A stretch of DNA of 6,134 nt, from contig JAQUFI010000068.1 in the NCBI GenBank assembly GCA_028684735.1, forward strand, positions 1-6,134. Reading direction: 5' to 3'. Both the position numbers and the translations under genes were made by a program. Under the pieces are notes generated by a model that searched no databases, was not told where the DNA came from, and saw only the letters and a program-made list of their open reading frames with translations. Of the stretch, positions 1 to 6,010 are shown one piece after another (positions within the stretch are counted from its first letter, which is position 1; every line of letters starts with the position of its first letter). This DNA is from Bacilli bacterium. GTDB lineage: Bacteria > Bacillota_I > Bacilli_A > RF39 > UBA660.

Positions 1-1834
1 CTGCCATATTAGGACCTGTTATTAGTAATATACATGTTTTTTCATCCATTATAATATCATTTGGAACATATTCTTGAACTATAACTTTTTCTACTACAGG
101 ATGCCTGTTTTCAATAATATTTATTTCCTTTTTTTCAGTTAATACTGGTCTTATATAACTATTATTTTCAGTTATAGTTGCGAATGATTGCAATACGTCA
201 ATTTCACTGATAATTTTAGCAATTTCTTGTAATTTTGGAATGTATTCTTTTATTTTATCTTTTATTTCATTGAATAAATTATACTCTAATTCAATAATTT
301 TTTCTTCAGCATTTAAAATTAAAGCTTCTTTTTCTTTTAAAATCGGACTTATGTATCTTTCACAATTACTTAAAGTTTGTTTACGATCGTAGCCATATTC
401 TTCTTTTACTAAATGTATTTGACCTTTTGAAACTTCAATGTAATAACCGAATACTTTATTGTAGCCAACTTTTAAAGTTTTAATTCCAGTTTTTTCTTTT
501 TCTTCATTTTCAAATTTAGCAATAAAATCTTTGCCACCTTTTCTTAAACTTTTTAATTCATCTAGTTCAAGATTATAGGTTTCTTTGATTAAATATCCTT
601 CTTTAATTGATATAGGAGGATTTTCATAAATACTTTTTTCTAATAAATTATATAGATCATCTAGTGGTTTAAAGTTTTTATAAAAATTAATTTTATCAAG
701 TATTTCACTTATTTGAGGCAAAAATTTTAACGAATTTTTAAGTTGCAATAAATCCCTGGCATTAGCGTTTCCGAATGCTATTCTACCGCTTAATCGTTCT
801 AAATCATAAACTTCATATAAATAATTTTGTAAATCACCTTTTAAAATAAATTCTTTTAATAAGGTTTCAACTACATCGTATCTGTCATTGATTATTTTTT
901 TATCAATTAATGGATTTTCAATCCAGTTTTTTAACATTCTAGAACCCATTGCTGTCTTATTTTTGTCTAGTAACCACAATAGAGAATTTGTTCTTTCTTT
1001 TAATCTCATTGTCTCTATTAATTCAAGATTTCTCTTAGTATGTATATCCATCTTTAAATATTTATTTTCTTCTTTAACATTAGCTTTTTGTAAATGACTT
1101 AAATTTCTTTTTTGAGTATTATTAATATACGTTAATAAATATTTGATCGATTCAATATGTCTGATGTCTTTTATATCTTCATAAATGTAGTTATATTGTT
1201 CTAAACTATTTATTTCATCAGTTACTGTTAAGGTTAAATTAAATTGATTTTTTAAGATAGAATATATACCTTTATTAACTTTATTAGTCAATATTACTTC
1301 TTTTATTCCAATATTTATTATTTCACTGATTAATTTAGTGTCACTATATTCAATTAGAGTAGTGTAGATTACCCCTGTGCTGATATCTGTATAAGTTAAA
1401 GCATAAGCATGGTTTAAATCCATAACACTACCAATAAAATTAAAATCATTTTCTTTTAATGAATCATTATTTATAATTGTTCCAACACTAATGATTTGTA
1501 CTAAATCTCTTTTTACAATGCCTACAGCATCTTTAGCATCCTCTAATTGTTCACATATTCCTACTTTATATCCTTTAGATATCAATTTATCTAAATATAT
1601 ATTAGCAGCGTGATGCGGAATACCACACATTGGTATTCTTTCTTCCAACCCTGCACTTTTACCAGTTAATGTAAGTTCTAATTCGCGTGAAGCTGTGATT
1701 GCATCTTCAAAAAACATTTCGTAAAAATCACCCAAACGAAAAAAGATAATAATGTCTGGATTATTATTTTTAATTTCGATATATTGACGCATCATAGGGG
1801 TTACTTTATTAATGTCTACTTCACTAATCTTCAC
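1..1834 (-). CDS. mutS: DNA mismatch repair protein MutS, N-terminal part (runs off window)
   Basis: MutS recognises mismatches and small loops after replication and recruits MutL in an ATP-dependent way. About 611 codons are present. The mismatch-recognition domain comes first, with the GDFYEMFFEDA segment holding the Phe-X-Glu wedge (F37 and E39 from the GTG start), then MCGIPHHA near residue 75. Connector, lever and clamp domains follow without a frame break. The last residues read LLITGPNMA, so the window ends inside the Walker A motif (TGPNM.GKST) and most of the ATPase domain is missing. The intact domain I with its FxE motif marks MutS1 rather than MutS2. I prefer the GTG at 1834 because AGGTGAG (1838-1844) sits at good spacing before it. 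An ATG at 1852 is in frame but has no visible ribosome site. It follows the Lon-like protease gene on the same strand with a gap of only a few tens of bases, so co-transcription is likely. Confidence 0.96.
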   Translation of the reverse strand, partial: MKISEVDINKVTPMMRQYIEIKNNNPDIIIFFRLGDFYEMFFEDAITASRELELTLTGKSAGLEERIPMCGIPHHAANIYLDKLISKGYKVGICEQLEDAKDAVGIVKRDLVQIISVGTIINNDSLKENDFNFIGSVMDLNHAYALTYTDISTGVIYTTLIEYSDTKLISEIINIGIKEVILTNKVNKGIYSILKNQFNLTLTVTDEINSLEQYNYIYEDIKDIRHIESIKYLLTYINNTQKRNLSHLQKANVKEENKYLKMDIHTKRNLELIETMRLKERTNSLLWLLDKNKTAMGSRMLKNWIENPLIDKKIINDRYDVVETLLKEFILKGDLQNYLYEVYDLERLSGRIAFGNANARDLLQLKNSLKFLPQISEILDKINFYKNFKPLDDLYNLLEKSIYENPPISIKEGYLIKETYNLELDELKSLRKGGKDFIAKFENEEKEKTGIKTLKVGYNKVFGYYIEVSKGQIHLVKEEYGYDRKQTLSNCERYISPILKEKEALILNAEEKIIELEYNLFNEIKDKIKEYIPKLQEIAKIISEIDVLQSFATITENNSYIRPVLTEKKEINIIENRHPVVEKVIVQEYVPNDIIMDEKTCILLITGPNMA

Positions 1835-1837
1835 AAT

Positions 1838-1844
1838 CTCACCT
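1838..1844 (-). promoter_or_regulatory. Shine-Dalgarno site deciding the mutS GTG start
   Basis: AGGTGAG on the minus strand lies 3 bases before GTG at 1834. That puts the AGG core about 7 bases from the start, matching the 16S tail complement. It lies inside the frame that would open at the ATG at 1852, where I see no purine-rich site upstream. The same AGGTG-type signal precedes the TTG start at 2907, which supports the choice. Confidence 0.55.
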
Positions 1845-1869
1845 GTTTTCATTTTACCATATTTAAAGA

Positions 1870-2814
1870 TTATAGTCCATAATTTTCAAGATATTTTATA
1901 GCGTCGTCAATAGTTTTAACTGAAACAATTTCAATATCTAATTTACTCTCTTTTTTAACTTTTAAAGCTTCCTCATAGTTTTCACCATGTGGCACAAAAA
2001 AGATATCCACTTTTTTCTTTTCAGCTCCTTTTAATTTGTATTTCACTCCACTAATTTCTCCGACATTGCCCTTTTCATCGATGGTACCAGTTCCCGAAAT
2101 CTTTAAACCATTAGTTAAATCATCTGGAATTAACACATCATATAACATTAAGGCTACCATAAAACCGCCAGATGATCCATAAGAATTTGAATCATATTTT
2201 ATATCTAAATTAACATCCGTTTTTAATTTTTTGAAATCTAAACATACTATTCCAATATATATTTTGCCATCTTCTTCTGTTAATTTAGCAGTTCTAGTAT
2301 AATCTTTATTATTATTTTTTACTTTTATTTTAACAGTATTGTTATGTTGATAATTTTGTAAAACATTAAACAAATCTTTAGTTGTTTCTACTTCTGTTTG
2401 TTCTACTGAAATTATCTCATCTCCTACTTCTAAATTATTTTCATAATTTTCAAGCAAAAATGAAACTACTAATCGATTATCTATTACTTCATAATCTGTA
2501 TTAGAGCGATCAAACGCAACTATTTTAGAAGTAATTCTAGAAGCATTTAACATATCCTTTTCTAGTTTGTTTTCTTTCTCTGGATCAACATTTTTATATA
2601 ATTCTTCTTTTTTATAAATATCCCAATCTTTGTTTAATTTAGCAATTAAATAAGTCATTATAGTCGCTTTCATTTCAGATACATATGCCATATTGTATGT
2701 ACCTTCCATTTTATATTCGAGATCAGTATCAATTAACTCTTCTATATTTATTACTCCTTTTGGTTTCTCAATATAATATGGAATAGGAATTAAAAGTGCA
2801 ATATAAAAGATCAC
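1870..2814 (-). CDS. PDZ / Lon-like serine protease, YlbL/SepM family, membrane-anchored
   Basis: This is a membrane-anchored endoprotease of the YlbL/SepM type. Known relatives cleave secreted or extracytoplasmic substrates such as competence pheromone in streptococci; the substrate here is unknown. An N-terminal membrane segment (about residues 2-17, ending IPIPYYIEKP) is followed by a PDZ-like domain (about 105-188, with LEVGDEIISV) and a Lon proteolytic domain (about 190-310). The catalytic serine is most likely S215 in YGSSGGFM, where relatives usually have GPSAGLM. The lysine is K258 in GVKYKLKGAEKK, preceded by the typical GTGTIDEKGNVGEISG stretch. The GTG at 2814 gives a truncated-looking N-terminus with an AGGA too close to the start. 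The open frame continues upstream to lysine-rich codons and a possible ATT start at 2880 or 2877 behind AAAGGA. It is divergent from the ylbJ-like gene and precedes mutS on the same strand. Confidence 0.9.
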   Translation of the reverse strand: MIFYIALLIPIPYYIEKPKGVINIEELIDTDLEYKMEGTYNMAYVSEMKATIMTYLIAKLNKDWDIYKKEELYKNVDPEKENKLEKDMLNASRITSKIVAFDRSNTDYEVIDNRLVVSFLLENYENNLEVGDEIISVEQTEVETTKDLFNVLQNYQHNNTVKIKVKNNNKDYTRTAKLTEEDGKIYIGIVCLDFKKLKTDVNLDIKYDSNSYGSSGGFMVALMLYDVLIPDDLTNGLKISGTGTIDEKGNVGEISGVKYKLKGAEKKKVDIFFVPHGENYEEALKVKKESKLDIEIVSVKTIDDAIKYLENYGL

Positions 2815-2880
2815 AAATCCTATATATAAAAAATCTAATTTATTAATTTTTTTTGTTTTTTTAGAATATGTTTTAATAAT
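2815..2880 (-). other. Probable N-terminal extension of the Lon-like protease (ATT start)
   Basis: The frame of the protease stays open upstream of GTG 2814. It encodes a lysine-rich stretch (KTYSKKTKKINKLD) directly followed by more hydrophobic residues (FLYIGF) that lengthen the membrane segment. This matches the usual layout of YlbL/SepM proteins: a short basic tail, a full helix, then a PLPYYIE-like motif. No ATG, GTG or TTG is in frame here. Two ATT codons (2880-2878 and 2877-2875) follow AAAGGA (2886-2891) at 5 and 8 bases. ATT starts are rare but known (infC). The alternative is that GTG 2814 is used. Confidence 0.45.
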
Positions 2881-2882
2881 AT
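2839..2882 (+). promoter_or_regulatory. Weak candidate promoter for the ylbJ-like gene
   Basis: Two overlapping possibilities are visible. One is TTGTTT (2853-2858) with TAATAT (2877-2882) at 18 bases, which leaves almost no leader before the ribosome site. The other is TTTATT (2839-2844) with TAGAAT (2862-2867) at 17 bases. The region is nearly all A and T, so chance matches are common. Both candidates lie within the possible N-terminal extension of the divergent protease gene. Confidence 0.25.
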
Positions 2883-2893
2883 CAATCCTTTCT

Positions 2894-2902
2894 AAAGAGG
2901 TG
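2894..2902 (+). promoter_or_regulatory. Shine-Dalgarno site deciding the TTG start of the ylbJ-like gene
   Basis: AAAGAGGTG ends 4 bases before the TTG at 2907, and an in-frame TAA stop occupies 2904-2906. TTG is therefore the first codon of the open frame. The next in-frame ATG (2991) would remove the first membrane helix. Together these make TTG the likely start. Confidence 0.7.
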
Positions 2903-2906
2903 TTAA

Positions 2907-3887
2907 TTGAAAAGTATTTTAAAGAATTTATTGTTTGTTTTTTTATTATTATTTATTATAACACAAATACTGACAGAATCTGAAAGTATAATGGGATGTG
3001 TATCGTTTGCATTTGACATATGGTTAAACAACATATTTCCTTCATTATTTCCTTTTTTTATTATATCAGAATTATTAATAAATTATGGATTCGTTGAATT
3101 AATTGGTGAAATTTTTAAACCAATTATGGTTATTTTATTTAAAACTAGTAAAAATTCTGCGTTTGTTTTTATTATGAGCATGCTTTCAGGCACACCTTCT
3201 TCTGCTAAAAATATAAGAGAATTATATTTAAATAATATGCTAGATGAAAAGGAATCTTCTAAATTATTGATGTTTTGTAATTTTGCGAATCCTCTTTTTA
3301 TACTTGGACCAGTTTCTATTATTTTTTTACAAAATAAAGATGTTGGTCTCCTAATATTAATTATACATTATTTGTCAAATTTTATTATTGGAATAATCTT
3401 TAGAAATTATAATCCTATAAACGAAAGAGAGATTAAAATAAATTTAAAAACAGCACTTTTAAATATGCATAAAAAAAGAATTAGCAATAAATTAAATTTT
3501 GGCAAAATAGTTACTAATTCTTTAATAAACAGCATGAATACCCTTTTATTAATCTTAGGAGTAATAACTTTATTTTCAATTATTACTACAATAATAGATA
3601 AAAACATCAATTTAAATAATTATTATCAAAGTGTATTAAATGGTGTTTTTGAAATGACACAAGGCTTAAGGTATATTGGTCTTTTAGATATCCCTTTAAA
3701 AATTAAATCTACTTTATCAGTTATGATTATATCTTTTAGTGGATTTAGTGTTCACATGCAGGTAATTAGTATTTTAAGTGATACTAAAATTAAATATATT
3801 CCTTTTTTAACAGCTCGAATAATTCATTCTATTATATCGGGATTAATATTGTACTTTACTTTCGATTTTTGGATTAGCCTACTATAG
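2907..3887 (+). CDS. ylbJ: YlbJ-like integral membrane protein (nucleoside-recognition / Gate family)
   Basis: This is a polytopic inner-membrane protein of 326 residues with about eight hydrophobic segments (near 5-23, 33-60, 82-95, 122-140, 145-165, 211-230, 268-288 and 303-322). Features match the YlbJ / nucleoside-recognition family: FPSLFPFFIISELLINYG (43-60), SGTPSSAKNIRELY (94-107, where relatives have SG.P.GAK), FCNFANPLFILG (123-134) and FSGFSVHMQ (277-285). In Bacillus, YlbJ is needed for sporulation, but no other sporulation gene is visible here and the transported or sensed ligand is unknown. At 326 residues it is somewhat shorter than the usual roughly 400 for YlbJ. Start is TTG behind AAAGAGGTG, directly after an in-frame stop. 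It is divergent from the YlbL-like protease and overlaps the stop of the converging prepilin gene by 14 bases. I am confident of the family but not of the function. Confidence 0.82.
   Translation: MKSILKNLLFVFLLLFIITQILTESESIMGCVSFAFDIWLNNIFPSLFPFFIISELLINYGFVELIGEIFKPIMVILFKTSKNSAFVFIMSMLSGTPSSAKNIRELYLNNMLDEKESSKLLMFCNFANPLFILGPVSIIFLQNKDVGLLILIIHYLSNFIIGIIFRNYNPINEREIKINLKTALLNMHKKRISNKLNFGKIVTNSLINSMNTLLLILGVITLFSIITTIIDKNINLNNYYQSVLNGVFEMTQGLRYIGLLDIPLKIKSTLSVMIISFSGFSVHMQVISILSDTKIKYIPFLTARIIHSIISGLILYFTFDFWISLL
2955..2984 (-). promoter_or_regulatory. Candidate extended -10 promoter for the protease-mutS transcript
   Basis: On the minus strand TGTTATAAT (2955-2963) is a perfect extended -10 (TGnTATAAT). 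TTCAGA (2979-2984) lies 18 bases upstream of TATAAT as a partial -35. It lies inside the 5' end of the oppositely oriented ylbJ-like gene. It would give a leader of about 70 bases to the ATT codon at 2880. Base composition makes chance matches possible. Confidence 0.4.
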
Positions 3888-5433
3888 AAATTAGACTTAT
3901 TCTTGCATATCCATCCCCAGAATTTCCATTAGAATTATTTCCATCCGGTAATGTAAAGTTTTCTATTCCGCTTTTTGAAGTACAACTTGCAATATATCCA
4001 CAGTATCCAGAGCCACCGCCTCCGCCACCAAAACGAACGCCACCGCCTCCGCCATAGTAACCGCCTCCACCTGCTCCGCCACCGTATGTGGAATTATATG
4101 TCCCACCATTACCACCAGCACCTAAGGTTCCTGGTGTTGGATTTGAAGTAATACTAGTGTCATATGTTGCTGGAGCTCCACCAAATTCACTAGTTCCTGG
4201 ACTTCCATTATAACTAGCATATCCTAAATAAGTTGGACTACCACCGATTAAACCACCACCAGAACCGCCGGCTCCTTGGTAACTAGAATCATTTCTACTA
4301 CCAGAACCACCGCCGCCACCTGCTATGATAATTCTTCCACTTAAACTTAAACTTGTTCTAATATCAGTCGAACCACCACCAGAACCACCTGAACTAATAG
4401 TTCCGGCTCCACTTGTACCTCCACCGTTATATCCACCAACTATACTACCTGTAGCGGTATAACCACCTTTTCCGCCTACTTCAATGTATAGTATTTCACC
4501 TTTTACAAAGTAATATGTGCCAGATGTATAACCACCTTTTCCACCACGGTCATTACTTAAATTAGCACTACCACCTTCAGCGCCCCAAACATCTAATTGA
4601 TATTGTCCTGATACTGGAATACTAAAAGATTGGGTATTTCCTTTATATTCAAAATTATAAAAAGAATTCAATAATTGAACATTTCTAGTTCTTCGATCTA
4701 CTACTATTCCTCCACTATCGTAAATTGTATAAGTTAAAGTATAGGTTGTATTTGGAGTATTTCCAACTGAACCTGTAACGACAACACTAGGATCATTATA
4801 AGTAATTTCTCCACCCTGTTCTAAAACATAATAACCAGGATCTTCGAACTCAATATTTGTGAATGTTATCATATCTGCTGAACCGGTTAAATATATCTTT
4901 TTTTCTGAATCTAAATTATCTATGATATCTAATGAAGAAACAGAAGTTGTCTTATTATTGTATTGATATATCATATTGATACCAAAATCCTCTTCTGGTA
5001 ATAAAGGATGATAAATTGGTATTTTTATTTTCAACAACGAATTATTCATAGTAGAATCTACATCTAGAATAGTTTCAGTTGTTAAATTAATGTTACCAAA
5101 ATAACTACCATCGATTAATTTAGTACTAAAATCATCATATTTTATTGTTTTCTCATCACGATCATAATCAAATGTTTTATTAGAACCATCTTCAAATATA
5201 AAAGTAACTGAATCATCTGAATTTTTATATATGACAACAATATCTTGACCAAATAGTTTTTCATAGAATGTTTCTACAATAACCGATTGTTTAGTTAAAA
5301 GTTTAGTTTTAACAAGTGCTGACACATAAAGTTCTTTCACGACAATTATTATTTGAAATAATAATATGACTACTACTGAAAGTAATACGAATCCAAGTGC
5401 GAATTCTATTATAGTAAATCCTTTTTTATTCAT
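3874..5433 (-). CDS. Type IV prepilin-like protein with Ig-like and ALK/LTK-type glycine-rich C-terminal domains
   Basis: This is a 519-residue surface protein, probably a minor pilin or filament-tip adhesin. The N-terminus MNKKG|FTIIEFALGF is a class III signal: prepilin peptidase would cut after G5, and E10 is the +5 glutamate. A hydrophobic helix runs to about residue 33. Residues 40-170 are a pilin-like globular part I cannot assign. Residues 177-254 resemble a DUF5011/Big-type Ig fold (YLTGSADMITF, FEDPGYY, VVVTGSV, TYTLTYTIYDSGG). Residues 258-519 match the glycine-rich domain of ALK/LTK receptors and bacterial Gly_rich proteins: SGQYQLDVWGAEGG, GGKGGYTSGTY, LYIEVGGKGG, GGGSTDIRT, RIIIAGGGGG and the closing GDGYARISL. 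By hand count 80 of those 262 residues are Gly. The only two cysteines (C478, C484) may form a disulfide. ATG 5433 has AAAGGAG upstream and sits 11 bases after the other prepilin gene, so they form one operon. No LPXTG tail is present. Confidence 0.85.
   Translation of the reverse strand: MNKKGFTIIEFALGFVLLSVVVILLFQIIIVVKELYVSALVKTKLLTKQSVIVETFYEKLFGQDIVVIYKNSDDSVTFIFEDGSNKTFDYDRDEKTIKYDDFSTKLIDGSYFGNINLTTETILDVDSTMNNSLLKIKIPIYHPLLPEEDFGINMIYQYNNKTTSVSSLDIIDNLDSEKKIYLTGSADMITFTNIEFEDPGYYVLEQGGEITYNDPSVVVTGSVGNTPNTTYTLTYTIYDSGGIVVDRRTRNVQLLNSFYNFEYKGNTQSFSIPVSGQYQLDVWGAEGGSANLSNDRGGKGGYTSGTYYFVKGEILYIEVGGKGGYTATGSIVGGYNGGGTSGAGTISSGGSGGGSTDIRTSLSLSGRIIIAGGGGGSGSRNDSSYQGAGGSGGGLIGGSPTYLGYASYNGSPGTSEFGGAPATYDTSITSNPTPGTLGAGGNGGTYNSTYGGGAGGGGYYGGGGGVRFGGGGGGSGYCGYIASCTSKSGIENFTLPDGNNSNGNSGDGYARISLISIVG
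4456..4545 (-). repeat. Direct repeat encoding GGKGGYT within the glycine-rich domain
   Basis: Two near-identical 21-base copies lie at 4456-4476 and 4525-4545, sharing the core GTATAACCACCTTTTCC on the plus strand. They encode GGKGGYT at residues 297-303 and 320-326. The spacing is 69 bases, an exact multiple of three, so recombination between copies would delete 23 residues without a frameshift. In this domain family the motif recurs for structural reasons, so the DNA match may simply reflect that. Confidence 0.6.
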
Positions 5434-5444
5434 AATAAACTCCT

Positions 5445-5918
5445 TTATTTTGATAATAATATTGTTGCAAAAGTATTATCTTTAAATTGAATTAATAGAC
5501 GATATTCTCCAGTATCATCAAATACTATTCTATTGATAAATTTTTTAAATTTATCATTTACACCATAATTAATATTATCAACATTTTCATAGGTAAAAAG
5601 CAATTTTACGATATTTGAATTGATTACTAATGAAGAACAGTAATCTTCATTGTCAAAATAAGTTGTTTGGCAATTAGTAATATCAAGGAAATCATGACTG
5701 CCTATTTCACTAACAAGTGTTTCATAACCATCTTCTAATATATAATTTTTGATATTATATGCGGCATATAATCCATTTGTAGTATTATAACTGAAGCTTT
5801 CCATATAGTTATTCGTAATTGTCGAATACTGTATATATATAAATAACAAAGCAGAAACGATGATTGTCGTCGCTACAAGTGTTTCAACTAACATAAATCC
5901 TCTATTACTTTTTTTCAT
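5445..5918 (-). CDS. Type IV prepilin-like protein (minor pilin / pseudopilin)
   Basis: This is a 157-residue secreted filament subunit, or a priming minor pilin, of a type IV pilus or competence-type pseudopilus. The N-terminus MKKSNRG|FMLVETLVATTII is a class III signal: the cut falls after G7 and E12 is at +5. A single hydrophobic helix runs to about residue 30, and the rest is a short mixed globular domain. Two cysteines (C83, C94) could form a disulfide loop. The length fits minor pilins or ComG-type pseudopilins, but I cannot assign a specific one. The ATG at 5918 is preceded by AAAAGGAGA. It is the first gene of the leftward pair; the larger prepilin starts 11 bases after its stop, and the ribosome site of that gene overlaps this stop. 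It is divergent from the assembly ATPase at 6011. Confidence 0.85.
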   Translation of the reverse strand: MKKSNRGFMLVETLVATTIIVSALLFIYIQYSTITNNYMESFSYNTTNGLYAAYNIKNYILEDGYETLVSEIGSHDFLDITNCQTTYFDNEDYCSSLVINSNIVKLLFTYENVDNINYGVNDKFKKFINRIVFDDTGEYRLLIQFKDNTFATILLSK

Positions 5919-5935
5919 AAAAATCTCCTTTTATG

Positions 5936-5964
5936 TTGTTTTTATTATAAATGTATTATATAAT
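5936..5964 (+). promoter_or_regulatory. Promoter for the pilus assembly ATPase gene
   Basis: TTGTTT (5936-5941) and a perfect TATAAT (5959-5964) are separated by exactly 17 bases. Transcription would begin near 5971, giving a leader of about 40 bases to the ATG at 6011. This is the cleanest promoter in the window. Confidence 0.6.
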
Positions 5965-5972
5965 ATAAACAG
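5944..5972 (-). promoter_or_regulatory. Promoter for the prepilin pair
   Basis: On the minus strand a perfect TATAAT (5944-5949) lies 17 bases from CTGTTT (5967-5972). The predicted leader is about 20 bases to the ATG at 5918 and contains AAAAGGAGA. A second minus-strand TATAAT (5955-5960) has no recognisable -35. The site overlaps the rightward promoter almost completely, so polymerase could occupy only one at a time. Confidence 0.5.
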
Positions 5973-5995
5973 GATAAATGCTAGTCCTAAATTAA

Positions 5996-6002
5996 AAAGG
6001 GG
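5996..6002 (+). promoter_or_regulatory. Shine-Dalgarno site of the ATPase gene
   Basis: A purine run AAAGGGG lies 8 bases before the ATG at 6011, supporting that start for the PilB-like gene. Confidence 0.65.
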
Positions 6003-6010
6003 ATTGAATT

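Noticed and set aside
888..1097. Short plus-strand open frame opposite mutS
   Set aside because: It lies entirely antisense to a well-conserved, unbroken part of MutS. Its hydrophobic composition is what AT-rich antisense gives, and no homology is recognised.
1850..1860. mutS starting at ATG 1858 (ATGGTAAAATG)
   Set aside because: That frame reads ATG GTA AAA TGA and stops at once, so it cannot start MutS.
3407..3610. Short minus-strand open frame inside the ylbJ-like gene
   Set aside because: It is fully antisense to conserved coding sequence, with no recognisable motif, so I treat it as a shadow.
3990..4560. Repetitive CCACC/CCGCC tracts as a CRISPR-like or tandem-repeat array
   Set aside because: They are glycine codons read on the minus strand in an intact frame, with irregular spacing and no unique spacers.
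3883..4662. Collagen-like or sortase-anchored protein
   Set aside because: There is no Gly-X-Y periodicity. The LPDGN near residue 495 is not an LPXTG site and no hydrophobic tail follows it.
5971..5988. AGGA...TCCT inverted repeat between the divergent pilus promoters
   Set aside because: Only four base pairs with a ten-base loop, which is too weak to call an operator or hairpin.
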